The position numbers were made by a program, and so were the translations under genes. This document shows, one piece after another, positions 9,452 to 17,655 of a DNA stretch of 64,000 nucleotides. Positions within the stretch are counted from its first letter, which is position 1, and each line of letters starts with the position of its first letter. This DNA is from Sphingomonas sp. MA1305 (GTDB lineage Bacteria; Pseudomonadota; Alphaproteobacteria; Sphingomonadales; Sphingomonadaceae). The notes beneath the pieces were generated by a model. The model made no database searches, had not been told where the DNA came from, and was given only the letters and a program-made list of their open reading frames with translations. Location of the stretch: positions 868,001 to 932,000 of the forward strand of contig NZ_RCVT01000001.1 in the NCBI RefSeq assembly GCF_016107325.1. Reading direction: 5' to 3'.

Positions 9452-10329
9452 CGGTCGATCATCCAGGCGCAGAAGTCCGCGAACGCCTGCGGGTCCTTGG
9501 CGGCGCTGGTATGATGCGGCTCGATGCCGAGATGTTCGGGCGTGAAGCAGAAGGTGACGGTGACGTCGAAATCGGCGAGCGCCTCCATCTGCCGGTCGAA
9601 CCAGTCGATCGCGTCGGGCCGGAAACTGTCCGCCCAGCTGAGGCCGGTGCGCAGCCGCCGGGTGCCGAGCCGCTTCATCCACGCGACCGCTTCGTCCAGC
9701 CGCGGGTCCTGGTAATGGAACCACTGCATCAGGCCCATGCGATCGGCGACCTTCGCATAGTCGTCGAGCGCGGGCTTGGGCGTACCGTCCTCGCGGATCA
9801 GGCCCATGTAGAAATGCCGGTAGTAGCTCGACCCTTCCGCCTCGCGGTGACGCGTCGTCGCGCCCCAGGCATGCGGCAGGTCGTAGAGTGAGTACCAGAA
9901 CACCCGCGGCACCCGGTCGAGCAGCAGTTCGGCGGTCTTGGTGAAGCCGAACACCTGCACCTCCTCGGCGCCGAAGCTGCCGACGCCCACTTCGGTCGCC
10001 CAGATCGGCTTGTCGGGGCAGACCGCCTCGATCTCGGCGATCTTGTCGGGCCATGCGTGGATCGGCCAGAGATTCCAATCGAGTGGGAAGCCGTGCACCG
10101 CGACGACATCGACCGCATCGAGCGCACCGTGGCCGCGCATCCGCTCGACCCAGCTGGGATCGATCGGACTCATCCCGCCGAGCACGCGCGTCACCGCGGG
10201 GTTCATCTCGCGGATTGCGGCGCCCGCGCGGATCACCGTGTCGGCGAACTTCGACCAATCGGGGTCGACGACCGGATCCCAGTGCGATTTGTTGTTCGGC
10301 TCGTTCCAGATCATTGCCGCTTCGATCAT
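9400..10329 (-). CDS. Clan GH-A-like glycosidase with permuted barrel order (beta-xylosidase-like)
   Basis: 309 aa, no signal peptide, hence cytoplasmic. The acid/base motif WNEPN is at residues 8-12 and the likely nucleophile in ATEVG is E113; together these mark a retaining (beta/alpha)8 glycosidase. Normally about 100 residues with strands 1-3 precede NEP. Here that material appears after the usual C-terminal end: DGTPKPALDDYAKVA (181-195) is followed by RTGLSWAD (227-234), FCFTP (260-264) and HHTSAAKDP with FADFCAWMIDRYA (to 295). This reads as a circular permutation. The start is firm: ATGA overlap with the methyltransferase at 10326-10329 and GGGGGG five bases upstream. It lies in an operon with methyltransferase and phosphatase genes. 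Confidence 0.78.
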   Translation of the reverse strand: MIEAAMIWNEPNNKSHWDPVVDPDWSKFADTVIRAGAAIREMNPAVTRVLGGMSPIDPSWVERMRGHGALDAVDVVAVHGFPLDWNLWPIHAWPDKIAEIEAVCPDKPIWATEVGVGSFGAEEVQVFGFTKTAELLLDRVPRVFWYSLYDLPHAWGATTRHREAEGSSYYRHFYMGLIREDGTPKPALDDYAKVADRMGLMQWFHYQDPRLDEAVAWMKRLGTRRLRTGLSWADSFRPDAIDWFDRQMEALADFDVTVTFCFTPEHLGIEPHHTSAAKDPQAFADFCAWMIDRYAPARSTVLPAAVAAE

Positions 10330-11111
10330 GCTTGCCCCCCGTGCTGCGGATAGACGGCCATCGGCCCGTATTCGGCGTAAGGCACCGGTGCGGTGCGGCA
10401 GAGATAGACCTCCGCCTCCGGCTGGCCCAGGATCGTGAAGCCGGCCGCGCGCAGCATCGCTGCGCTGCAGGCCGCATTGGGCGCCCACCAATTGGTCCAG
10501 TCGTGCGCGAACTCGCGCTCGATGAAATGCATCTTCGGATAGCCCGGCTCGTCGAAGAAGGGCGGCGGCTGGTGTGTGCCGGGCAGGTGGAACGGATGAT
10601 CCTCCGGTACCGGATAGACGTCGTGGGAGCCCTGCTGCATCGTCTGGAACAGCATCAGATCGCCGGCGACATGTTCGCGTATCAGGTCGAGCGCCAGCAG
10701 CGGATGGCGCAAATGGTAGAGCACGCCCATGAAGATGACGAGGTCGAACCGCTCGCCCAGCGCACCGACGTCATAGACCGACAGTTTGCGCAGCTCGACG
10801 TCGCCGAAACCCAGCGCCTCCGTCGCCAGCCGCGCCTGCGCCAGATAGCGGTCGTCGCTGTCGATGCCGAGCACGCGCGCCGCGCCGCGCCGCTTCATCT
10901 CGACCGAATAAAATCCCGCGTTGCAGCCGATGTCGAGCACGCTCTTGCCGGTCAGGTCGGCGGGCAAGGCATCGGCGAAGCGCGCGAATTTGAAGCGTGG
11001 ATAGTCGCCGAGGAAATGGTCGGGCGCGGTATGGATGCCATGGCCAAGATCGATGTTGTGGAACCAGGGGCCCAGCCGATCGACCTCCGCGCGCAACGTA
11101 TCGGGCGTCAT
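10326..11111 (-). CDS. SAM-dependent methyltransferase, TIGR04290-like
   Basis: 261 aa. SAM motif I is VLDIGCNAGFYSVEMK (58-73), followed by VLGIDSDDRYLAQA and a post-motif VIFMGVLYHLRHP, the arrangement seen in CmoB-like enzymes and in the TIGR04290 family. The C-terminal WTNWWAPNAACSAAMLRAAGF is also typical. Family members usually lie in clusters with glycosyltransferases and sugar dehydrogenases, as here; the acceptor is unknown. Start ATG 11111 has AAAGGA eight bases upstream and overlaps the phosphatase stop (ATGA, 11108-11111). Confidence 0.83.
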   Translation of the reverse strand: MTPDTLRAEVDRLGPWFHNIDLGHGIHTAPDHFLGDYPRFKFARFADALPADLTGKSVLDIGCNAGFYSVEMKRRGAARVLGIDSDDRYLAQARLATEALGFGDVELRKLSVYDVGALGERFDLVIFMGVLYHLRHPLLALDLIREHVAGDLMLFQTMQQGSHDVYPVPEDHPFHLPGTHQPPPFFDEPGYPKMHFIEREFAHDWTNWWAPNAACSAAMLRAAGFTILGQPEAEVYLCRTAPVPYAEYGPMAVYPQHGGQA

Positions 11112-11713
11112 GCCACCATCCTTTCGTTGAGGCTGTGGAGTTTCGCTCCCCAGTCGCCGATCACCATGCGGCTGACCGACGCCGGCCCGATGTCGAAGCG
11201 CAGCAGCCGGTCGAGCGGCAGGCCCAGCGCATAAGCGACCGCACCACGGATCATGTCGGAATGGCTGACCAGCGCGACGACGGCGCCGTCCGCCTCCGAC
11301 GCGGCGAGCGCCGACAGGTGGCCGACGATCCGGGCCTGCGCCTCCGCCATGGTCTCGCCGCCGGGGATGCGGGCGGTGCCCCGCTCCGCGTTCCAGCGGT
11401 CCCATGCCGGATCGCCGTGCAGCCGGTCGAAGGTCGCCCCGGTCCAATCGCCCATGTCGATCTCGACGAGCGCTTCGACGGGCGTCGGCGCGGGCAAGCC
11501 ATGAGCCGTGGCGATCGCGGCGGCGGTCTCGCGCGCCCGTTCCAGCGGGCTGCACTCGATCCGGTCGATCCGCTCGCCTGCCAATGCGGCGGCGAGCGCC
11601 TCGGCCTGGACACGGCCGGCTTCGCTCAGCGGCACATGCTCCATTCGACCGGAAAGGCGCTGGTCAAGATGGATGTGCGCGGCGTGCCGGATCAGGAGGA
11701 ACGTCGCGGTCAC
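11108..11713 (-). CDS. Histidine phosphatase family protein
   Basis: 201 aa from the GTG at 11713 (AAGGA six bases upstream). The phosphatase loop is LLIRHAAH, with the usual RHG changed to RHA; the second histidine is in ALVSHSDMIRGAV. C-S-P-L-E-R-A-R-E-T follows the family pattern. These enzymes remove phosphate from sugars or small phosphoesters. First gene of the minus arm of the glyco region, 3'-overlapping the methyltransferase, and transcribed away from the symmetric EcfG-type element at 11786-11812. It likely dephosphorylates a sugar-phosphate intermediate of this pathway (inference). Confidence 0.85.
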   Translation of the reverse strand: MTATFLLIRHAAHIHLDQRLSGRMEHVPLSEAGRVQAEALAAALAGERIDRIECSPLERARETAAAIATAHGLPAPTPVEALVEIDMGDWTGATFDRLHGDPAWDRWNAERGTARIPGGETMAEAQARIVGHLSALAASEADGAVVALVSHSDMIRGAVAYALGLPLDRLLRFDIGPASVSRMVIGDWGAKLHSLNERMVA

Positions 11714-11785
11714 TAGGGTCCTTCGTGCTGCCCCGACTCGATGCGGTCTTAACATCGGTTATGAGGATTGTGGTCTAAGCGACTA

Positions 11786-11812
11786 GGAACAAAGAAGAAG
11801 AACCTTCGTTCC
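11786..11812. promoter_or_regulatory. Symmetric EcfG-type promoter element between two divergent glyco operons
   Basis: Plus strand: GGAAC (11786-11790), exactly 16 bp, CGTT (11807-11810), a full match to the general-stress EcfG consensus GGAAC-N16/17-CGTT. Because CGTTCC closes the element, the minus strand also reads GGAAC (11812-11808)-N16-TGTT, one mismatch from consensus. Start codons lie about 100 bp (11916, plus) and about 70 bp (11713, minus) beyond it. It may therefore drive both arms. Confidence 0.65.
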
Positions 11813-11915
11813 ACCTCCGTAGCAATTGTTCGCAGCGAGGGGATTGGCGACCGATGACCCGATCAGACACAATCGTTTCCCTATTGTCTTTGATGTCGAT
11901 CAGTCGGGCGCCGCA

Positions 11916-13031
11916 ATGACCGAAACGGTGCTGATCACCGGCGGCGCCGGTTTCATCGGTCGCTTCGTCGGTGAGGAACTGCTCCGCCGCGGCAACCGCG
12001 TCCGCGTGCTCGACAGCTTGATCCCGCAGGTGCACGGCCATGTCGACCGCCCGCCCTTGCTGTCCGACGCGGTGGAGCTGGTCCGCGGCGATGTCCGCGA
12101 CGGCGATGCCGTGGCGCGGGCGCTCGAGGGCGTCGACAGCGTGATCCACCTCGCCGCGGAGGTCGGCGTCGGCCAGTCGATGTACGAGGTGGAGCGCTAT
12201 ACCTCGACCAACGACGTCGGTACGGCCGTGCTGTTCGAGCGGCTGATCGATCGCCCCGTGCGGCGCGTGGTCACCGCTTCGTCCATGTCGATCTACGGCG
12301 AAGGCCTGTATCGCGACGCCGATGGCGCGATGCGCGAGGATGTCGAACGTGGCGCGGTGCGCGACGGCATGGCGAACTGGGATCCGGTCGACGCCGATGG
12401 CCGGATGCTGTCTCCGGTGGCGACGCCCGAATGGAAGCGGCCCAATCTCGCCTCGATCTACGCGCTCAACAAATATGTGCAGGAGCGCACCACCCACATC
12501 ATGGCCAAGCCCTATGGCATCGAGGGCGTGTGCCTGCGCCTGTTCAACGTCTACGGTCCGGGGCAGGCGCTGTCGAACCCCTATACCGGCGTGCTCGCGA
12601 TCTTCGCCTCGCGCCTGCTCAACGGCCAGCAACCGATGATCTTCGAGGACGGCGAGCAGCGTCGCGATTTCGTCCATGTCAGCGACGTCGCGCGCGCCTT
12701 CGCCGACGCGCTGGTGCTGCCGGAAGCGGCGGGGGAGACGTTCAACATCGGTTCGGGTCACGACCGGTCGGTGACGGAGGTGGCGCAGGCGCTGGCCCAG
12801 GCGATGGGCAAGAACGATATCCGGCCGGAGATCGTCGGCAAGGCGCGGATCGGCGACATCCGCCATTGCTTCTGCGACACGACCCGCGCTGCCGAGCGCC
12901 TGGGCTTCCGCGCCGAGGCGGATTTCATCGCGGGCCTTGCCGAACTCGCCGAGTGGGTCGGCGAGCAGACCGCCGAAGATAATGTCGCGCAGGCGCGGGC
13001 CGAGCTGGAGAAGCGGGGGCTGGTGGCGTGA
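11916..13031 (+). CDS. NAD-dependent sugar epimerase/dehydratase (extended SDR)
   Basis: 371 aa. NAD motif ITGGAGFIGR at 7-16; active-site Y182-x3-K186 in YALNKY; HLAAEVGVGQS and RLFNVYGPGQ are typical of extended SDRs acting on nucleotide sugars. DTTRAAERLGF near the C-terminus is the usual closing motif. The start at 11916 gives a normal MTETVLITGG N-terminus; the upstream in-frame ATG at 11826 would add 30 unsupported residues. First gene of the plus arm. Substrate not assignable; the WDPVDADGRM insert (about 150-165) is a feature of the UDP-glucose 4-epimerase-like subgroup with an extended loop. Confidence 0.88.
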   Translation: MTETVLITGGAGFIGRFVGEELLRRGNRVRVLDSLIPQVHGHVDRPPLLSDAVELVRGDVRDGDAVARALEGVDSVIHLAAEVGVGQSMYEVERYTSTNDVGTAVLFERLIDRPVRRVVTASSMSIYGEGLYRDADGAMREDVERGAVRDGMANWDPVDADGRMLSPVATPEWKRPNLASIYALNKYVQERTTHIMAKPYGIEGVCLRLFNVYGPGQALSNPYTGVLAIFASRLLNGQQPMIFEDGEQRRDFVHVSDVARAFADALVLPEAAGETFNIGSGHDRSVTEVAQALAQAMGKNDIRPEIVGKARIGDIRHCFCDTTRAAERLGFRAEADFIAGLAELAEWVGEQTAEDNVAQARAELEKRGLVA

Positions 13032-13050
13032 GGGGTGCCTTTACCTCATC

Positions 13051-13154
13051 CGTCATCCCGGCGCACGCCGGGACCCATGGACACGGTGCCGCCGATGGAT
13101 CGCGCCACCACGGTTGTTGCGTATCCATGGGTCCCGGCTTCCGCCGGGATGACG
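13051..13154. repeat. 104-bp intergenic palindrome, family A copy 1
   Basis: Arms read CGTCATCCCGGC-(4 nt)-GCCGGGACCCATGGA on the left and the reverse complement on the right, so each arm also folds as its own GC hairpin. The same design and length recur at 13182-13285 and 34387-34489. It lies between two epimerase genes of an otherwise tightly packed operon. Confidence 0.85.
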
Positions 13155-13181
13155 AGGGGAGGGCAGCCGTGTGCTTTTCCA

Positions 13182-13285
13182 TTGTCCGTCTTCCCCGCGG
13201 AGGCGGGGATCCAGGCGCGCAGGTTTCCGCACGTGGCGCAACGGCAGCGTCTCAAGATTCCCGCCTTCGCGGGAATGACGGACAA
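13182..13285. repeat. 104-bp intergenic palindrome, family A divergent copy 2
   Basis: Outer arms TTGTCCGTC/GACGGACAA enclose two smaller hairpins, CCCCGC-ggag-GCGGGG and TTCCCGC-cttc-GCGGGAA. Same length and architecture as the copy 27 bp upstream, but the inner sequence has diverged. The right edge lies 14 bp before the start codon of the next gene. Confidence 0.8.
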
Positions 13286-13299
13286 GAAGGCGGGCAAGC

Positions 13300-14370
13300 A
13301 TGACCGGCGCCCCCGTCCTCGTCACCGGTGGCGCGGGCTTCATCGGCAGCAACATCGCCGACCGTCTCGCGAGCGAAGGCCATGACGTGCTGATCTACGA
13401 CCGGCTGTCGCGACCGGGCGTCGAGCGCAACCTCGCCTGGCTGCAGGACCGCCACGGCGCGCGGATCACCGCCATCCGTGCCGACATCCGCGACGCCGAC
13501 ACGCTCGCCGGGGCGGTGGCGGAGGCGCAGGCGGTGTTCCACATGGCGGCGCAGGTCGCGGTGACCACCAGCCTCGACGATCCGCGCGACGATCTGGAGA
13601 TCAACGTCCTCGGCACCTTCAACCTGCTCGAGGCGCTGCGCCGGAAGGGCACGCCGACGCCGTTGGTCTTCGCCTCGACCAACAAGGTCTATGGCGATCT
13701 CGCCGACCTCGACTTCGCGCGCGACGGCGACACCTATGTCCCGGTCGACGCGGCAGTGCGCGCACATGGCATCGGGGAGGGGCGCCCGCTCGACTTCCAC
13801 ACCCCTTATGGCGTGTCGAAGGGCGCCGCCGACCAATATGTCCTCGATTACGCGCGCAGCTACGGCATTCCCGCCGCGGTGCTGCGGATGAGCTGCATCT
13901 ACGGCCAGCGGCAGATGGGCACCGAGGATCAGGGCTGGGTCGCCCATTTCCTGATCCGCGCGCTCGAAGGCCAGCCGATCACGCTCTATGGCGACGGCTG
14001 CCAGGTCCGCGACATCCTCGACGTGTCGAACGCGGTGGAGGCGTATCTGAACGCCTGGCGCCGCATCGATGCGGTGTGCGGGCGCGCCTTCAACCTCGGC
14101 GGCGGGCCGGCCAACGCCATCTCGCTAAGGACGTTGCTCGCCCATATCGGCGATCTGATCGGGCGCGAGATCGACGTCTCCTTCGCCGACTGGCGGGCGG
14201 GCGACCAGCGTTACTTCGTCGCCGACACCCGCGCCGCCGATGCCGCACTCGGCCTGTCGGCGAAGCTGCCGTGGCGCGAGGGCGTCGCCAATCTCGCCCG
14301 CTGGCTGGCGGTGGAGCGCGGGCTCAACCATCCGATCGGCGCGCGCGCACCCGAACTGGCGGCGGAATGA
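13300..14370 (+). CDS. NAD-dependent epimerase, CDP-tyvelose/paratose epimerase-like SDR
   Basis: 356 aa. NAD motif VTGGAGFIGSN; active-site Y170-x3-K174 in TPYGVSKG. The segment IYDRLSRPGVERNLAWLQ closely resembles the DnLSRxGxxxNLxWL signature of CDP-paratose 2-epimerases, and RMSCIYGQRQMGTEDQGWVAHF also matches that subgroup. The natural sugar could differ. AAGAAGG lies upstream of the ATG. It is separated from the preceding epimerase by two palindromes, but overlaps the next glycosyltransferase gene (ATGA at 14367-14370), so it begins a strictly coupled string of four genes. Confidence 0.87.
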   Translation: MTGAPVLVTGGAGFIGSNIADRLASEGHDVLIYDRLSRPGVERNLAWLQDRHGARITAIRADIRDADTLAGAVAEAQAVFHMAAQVAVTTSLDDPRDDLEINVLGTFNLLEALRRKGTPTPLVFASTNKVYGDLADLDFARDGDTYVPVDAAVRAHGIGEGRPLDFHTPYGVSKGAADQYVLDYARSYGIPAAVLRMSCIYGQRQMGTEDQGWVAHFLIRALEGQPITLYGDGCQVRDILDVSNAVEAYLNAWRRIDAVCGRAFNLGGGPANAISLRTLLAHIGDLIGREIDVSFADWRAGDQRYFVADTRAADAALGLSAKLPWREGVANLARWLAVERGLNHPIGARAPELAAE

Positions 14371-15470
14371 AGGTCCTCGTCACCACCGATGCCGTCGGCG
14401 GAGTCTGGGAATATAGCGTCGAGCTGGCGCGCGGCCTGCGTGCCGCCGGTGTCGAGGTCGTCGTTGCCAGCGTCGGTCCGCCGCCGAGTGCGGACCAACG
14501 CGTGATGTTCGCCGCCACCCCGTCCTGCACCCTGATCGAGACCGACCTGCCGCTCGACTGGCTGTGCGCGGATGCTGCGCCCGTCCTGGCCGCGGGCAAA
14601 GCGATCGCCGAACTCGCGTCCGAATTGTCGGTCGATCTGATCCAGCTCAACATGCCGACGCTCGCCGCCGCCGGGCCGATGCCGGTGCCGACCATCGCCG
14701 TCACCCACGGCTGCGTCGCCACCTGGTGGGAAGCCGCCCGCCCCGGCACGCCACTGGCGCGGGACTATCGCTGGCACAGCGCGCTGACCGCTGCGGCATT
14801 GCGCAACGTCGACCGCGTCGTCGCTCCCAGTACCGCTTATGCGGCGATCGTGCGCCGCCACTATGGCCTTGCCGAGGCCCCGCAGGCGATCCACAACGGC
14901 CGCACCCCCCTGCGTGCCTTCGACCCGGCCGAGCCGATCGCGGACGTCGCGCTGACGGTCGGGCGGCTGTGGGACGGCGTCAAGAATGCGGCCCTGCTCG
15001 ACCGGGCCGCGGCGCGGCTGCCGATCCCCTTCCTCGCCGCCGGTGCAGCGCGCGGACCGCATGGCGAGACGATCCGGCTGACGCATCTGCGCGAACTTGG
15101 CCAGCTGTCCGCCGACCAGATCGCCGGCCATCTCGCCAAGCGCCCGGTCTTCGTTTCCGCTGCCAGTTTCGAGCCGTTCGGCCTAGCGGTGCTGGAGGCG
15201 GCGCAGGCGGGTTGCGCCCTGGTCCTCGCCGACAATCCGACCTTCCGCGAATTGTGGGACGGTGCGGCGCTGTTCGTCCCGATCGGCGAGGACGGCTGGT
15301 GCAGCGCGATCGAGGGGCTGATCCTCGATCCCTCCCGCCGCCACGCTCTGGGTGAAGCCGCCCGCAGCCGCGCCGGCCGCTACACCCCCGCCGCCAGCGC
15401 GGCAGCGATGCTCGCGCTCTACCGCGAGGTGCTCTCCGCGCGTCCCCCCGCCAGCAAGGTCGCCGCATGA
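14367..15470 (+). CDS. GT4-type glycosyltransferase
   Basis: 367 aa, GT-B fold. The N-terminal KVLVTTDAVGGVWEYSVELARGL is the glycine-rich acceptor-domain loop. The C-terminal donor domain has ALTVGRLWDGVKN and the E-x7-E-type motif in ASFEPFGLAVLEAAQAGCALV. GGVWEYS is seen in cluster-associated bacterial GT4 enzymes. No membrane segment, so cytoplasmic or peripheral. ATGA overlaps at both ends tie its translation to the epimerase upstream and the CgeB-type gene downstream. Donor and acceptor are unknown. Confidence 0.88.
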   Translation: MKVLVTTDAVGGVWEYSVELARGLRAAGVEVVVASVGPPPSADQRVMFAATPSCTLIETDLPLDWLCADAAPVLAAGKAIAELASELSVDLIQLNMPTLAAAGPMPVPTIAVTHGCVATWWEAARPGTPLARDYRWHSALTAAALRNVDRVVAPSTAYAAIVRRHYGLAEAPQAIHNGRTPLRAFDPAEPIADVALTVGRLWDGVKNAALLDRAAARLPIPFLAAGAARGPHGETIRLTHLRELGQLSADQIAGHLAKRPVFVSAASFEPFGLAVLEAAQAGCALVLADNPTFRELWDGAALFVPIGEDGWCSAIEGLILDPSRRHALGEAARSRAGRYTPAASAAAMLALYREVLSARPPASKVAA

Positions 15471-16576
15471 GGATCGTCTATTTCACCCATAGTCTCGCCT
15501 CCTGCTGGAACCACGGCAACGCCCACTTCCTGCGCGGCGTGCTCAGCGAGCTGATCGCGCGCGGCCACGACGTGCGCGTCTTTGCCCCGGAGAACAACTG
15601 GAGCCTGACCAACCTCTATGCCGACCATGGCGCCGAAGGGCTCGCCGCCTATCGCGCCGCCTATCCGGAGCTCGGCTCGGTCGGCTATACGGATGGCGCC
15701 GACGTTGAAGAGATGGTCGACGGGGCCGACCTCGTCCTCGTCCACGAATGGAACGCGCACCAGCTGGTCGCCGATCTCGGCCGCCTGCGCAAGCGCGGCG
15801 CACGCTGGGCCCTGCTGTTCCACGACACGCACCATCGCGCCGTCAGCGAGCCCGACCAGATGCGCGCCTACGATTTGTCGGGCTATGACGGCGTGCTGGC
15901 CTTTGGCGAGACGCTGAGCGCCGTCTATCGGCAATGGGGCTGGGGGGCGCGTGTCTGGACGTGGCACGAGGCCGCCGACATCCGTCGCTTCCACCCGCCC
16001 GCCGTCGAGGGGCCGCGCGAAGGGCTGGTCTGGGTCGGCAATTGGGGCGACGGCGAGCGTACGGAGGAGCTGGAGCGCTTCCTGTTCGAGCCCGCCGGCG
16101 CCGCGGGACTGGGGCTCGACATCTATGGCGTCCGCTATCCGGCGGAGGCCAAGGCGACGCTGGCCCGATATGGCGCGCGCTATCACGGCTGGGCGCCCAA
16201 TGCGGCGGCGCCGTCGCTGTTCGCGCGGGCGCTGGCGACCGTTCACGTGCCGCGCCGCTATTATGCGACGATCCTGCCCGGCATTCCAACGATCCGCGTC
16301 TTCGAGGCGCTCGCCTGCGGCATTCCGCTCGTCTCCGCGCCGTGGGACGATAGCGAAGGGCTGTTCCGCGTCGGCGAGGATTTCCTGATGGTCCGCTCGG
16401 GCGAGGACATGGCCAGCGCGCTGCGCGTGATCCGTGACGATCCGGACCGCCGCGCCGCGCTCGTCGCCGCCGGGCTCGCGACGATCCGCGCCCGTCATAC
16501 CTGTGCGCATCGCGTCGACGAGCTGTTCGCGATCGTCGACCGCCTCCATGACATTCCCGCGAAGGACGCCGCATGA
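15467..16576 (+). CDS. CgeB-type glycosyltransferase, copy 1
   Basis: 369 aa. Begins with RIVYFTHSLASCWNHGNAHF, the loop shared by all three CgeB-type proteins here. The C-terminal glycosyltransferase-1-like region is PTIRVFEALACGIPLVSAPWDD and ends with the HT-x4-R helix of CgeB proteins (RHTCAHRVDELF). Cytoplasmic GT-B enzyme; Bacillus CgeB works on spore-surface glycans, but here only the fold is shared. Stop and start overlaps (ATGA) on both sides. Confidence 0.85.
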   Translation: MRIVYFTHSLASCWNHGNAHFLRGVLSELIARGHDVRVFAPENNWSLTNLYADHGAEGLAAYRAAYPELGSVGYTDGADVEEMVDGADLVLVHEWNAHQLVADLGRLRKRGARWALLFHDTHHRAVSEPDQMRAYDLSGYDGVLAFGETLSAVYRQWGWGARVWTWHEAADIRRFHPPAVEGPREGLVWVGNWGDGERTEELERFLFEPAGAAGLGLDIYGVRYPAEAKATLARYGARYHGWAPNAAAPSLFARALATVHVPRRYYATILPGIPTIRVFEALACGIPLVSAPWDDSEGLFRVGEDFLMVRSGEDMASALRVIRDDPDRRAALVAAGLATIRARHTCAHRVDELFAIVDRLHDIPAKDAA

Positions 16577-17655
16577 AAATCGCCTTCTACGGCTCCAGCC
16601 TCGTTTCCTCTTACTGGAATGGCGCCGCGACTTACTATCGCGGCATCCTCAAGGCGCTGCACGCACGCGGCCACGACATCACCTTCTACGAGCCCGATGC
16701 CTTCGACCGGCAGCAGCATCGCGACATCGAGGCGCCGCCCTATGCGAAGTCGGTCGTCTACCCGGCGACGGTCGACGCCCTGAATGCCGTGCTGGTCGAG
16801 GCGGCCACCGCCGACGTCGTGGTCAAGGCGAATGGCGTCGGCGTCTTCGACGCCGAGTTGCTCGAAGGCATCGTCCGCCATGCCCGTGCCGATGCGATCA
16901 GGATCTTCTGGGACGTCGACGCCGCCGCGACGCTGGACGAGATGCGCGCCGACGCCAGCCATCCGGTACGGCGGGCGCTGCCCGACCTCGACATGGTGCT
17001 GACCTATGGCGGCGGCCCGCCGGTGGTCGATGCCTATCGCGGCTTCGGCGCGGCGCAATGCGTGCCGGTCTACAACGCGCTCGATCCGGAGACGCACCAT
17101 CCGGTGCCGCGCGACGAACGCTTCGCCTGCGATCTCGCCTTCCTCGGCAACCGCCTGCCGGATCGGGAATCGCGGGTGGAGGAATTCTTCCTCAAACCGG
17201 CGGCGCTGCTGCCGGAACAAGAATTTCTGATCGGCGGCAACGGCTGGGAGAGCAAGGCGATGCCCGGCAACGTCCGTCATCGCGGCCATGTCTACACCGC
17301 CGAGCACAACGCCTTCAATTGCACCCCGCGTGCGGTGCTCAACGTCGCGCGCGACAGCATGGCGCATGTCGGCTTCTCGCCGGCAACCCGCGTGTTCGAG
17401 GCGGCGGGCGCCGCCGCCTGTCTGATCACCGATGCGTGGGAGGGTATCGAACAGTTCCTGCAACCCGACTCGGAGGTGCTGGTCGCCCGCGACGGCCAGG
17501 ACGTCGCGGAGCATCTCGCCACCCTGACGCCGGAGCGGGCGGCGGCGATCGGCCAAGCGGCGCTCGCCCGGGTGTTGCGCGACCATACCTACGATCTGCG
17601 CGGGGCGGAGGTCGACGCGTTGCTCCGCCGGCTGCAACTGGCGGTGGCGGCATGA
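16573..17655 (+). CDS. CgeB-type glycosyltransferase, copy 2
   Basis: 360 aa. N-terminal KIAFYGSSLVSSYWNGAATY parallels copies 1 and 3. C-terminal donor-site region ATRVFEAAGAAACLITDAWEG and the closing DHTYDLRGAEVDALL helix fit the CgeB family. The segment RHRGHVYTAEHNAFNCTPR is the usual central CgeB motif (hxGhhxxxxxxxxNxSx). No signal peptide. ATGA overlaps with both neighbours place it firmly within the operon. Its sugar donor is unknown; a xylose donor from the decarboxylase domain of the next gene is one possibility. Confidence 0.85.
   Translation: MKIAFYGSSLVSSYWNGAATYYRGILKALHARGHDITFYEPDAFDRQQHRDIEAPPYAKSVVYPATVDALNAVLVEAATADVVVKANGVGVFDAELLEGIVRHARADAIRIFWDVDAAATLDEMRADASHPVRRALPDLDMVLTYGGGPPVVDAYRGFGAAQCVPVYNALDPETHHPVPRDERFACDLAFLGNRLPDRESRVEEFFLKPAALLPEQEFLIGGNGWESKAMPGNVRHRGHVYTAEHNAFNCTPRAVLNVARDSMAHVGFSPATRVFEAAGAAACLITDAWEGIEQFLQPDSEVLVARDGQDVAEHLATLTPERAAAIGQAALARVLRDHTYDLRGAEVDALLRRLQLAVAA

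Noticed and set aside
13028..13355. Several short frames on both strands between the two epimerase genes
   Set aside because: They are translations of the palindromic repeats, which give similar peptides on both strands.
16434..17651. Upstream extension of the fused gene's frame to 16434
   Set aside because: This part lies in a different frame over the second CgeB gene; the real start of copy 3 is ATG 17652 in an ATGA overlap.
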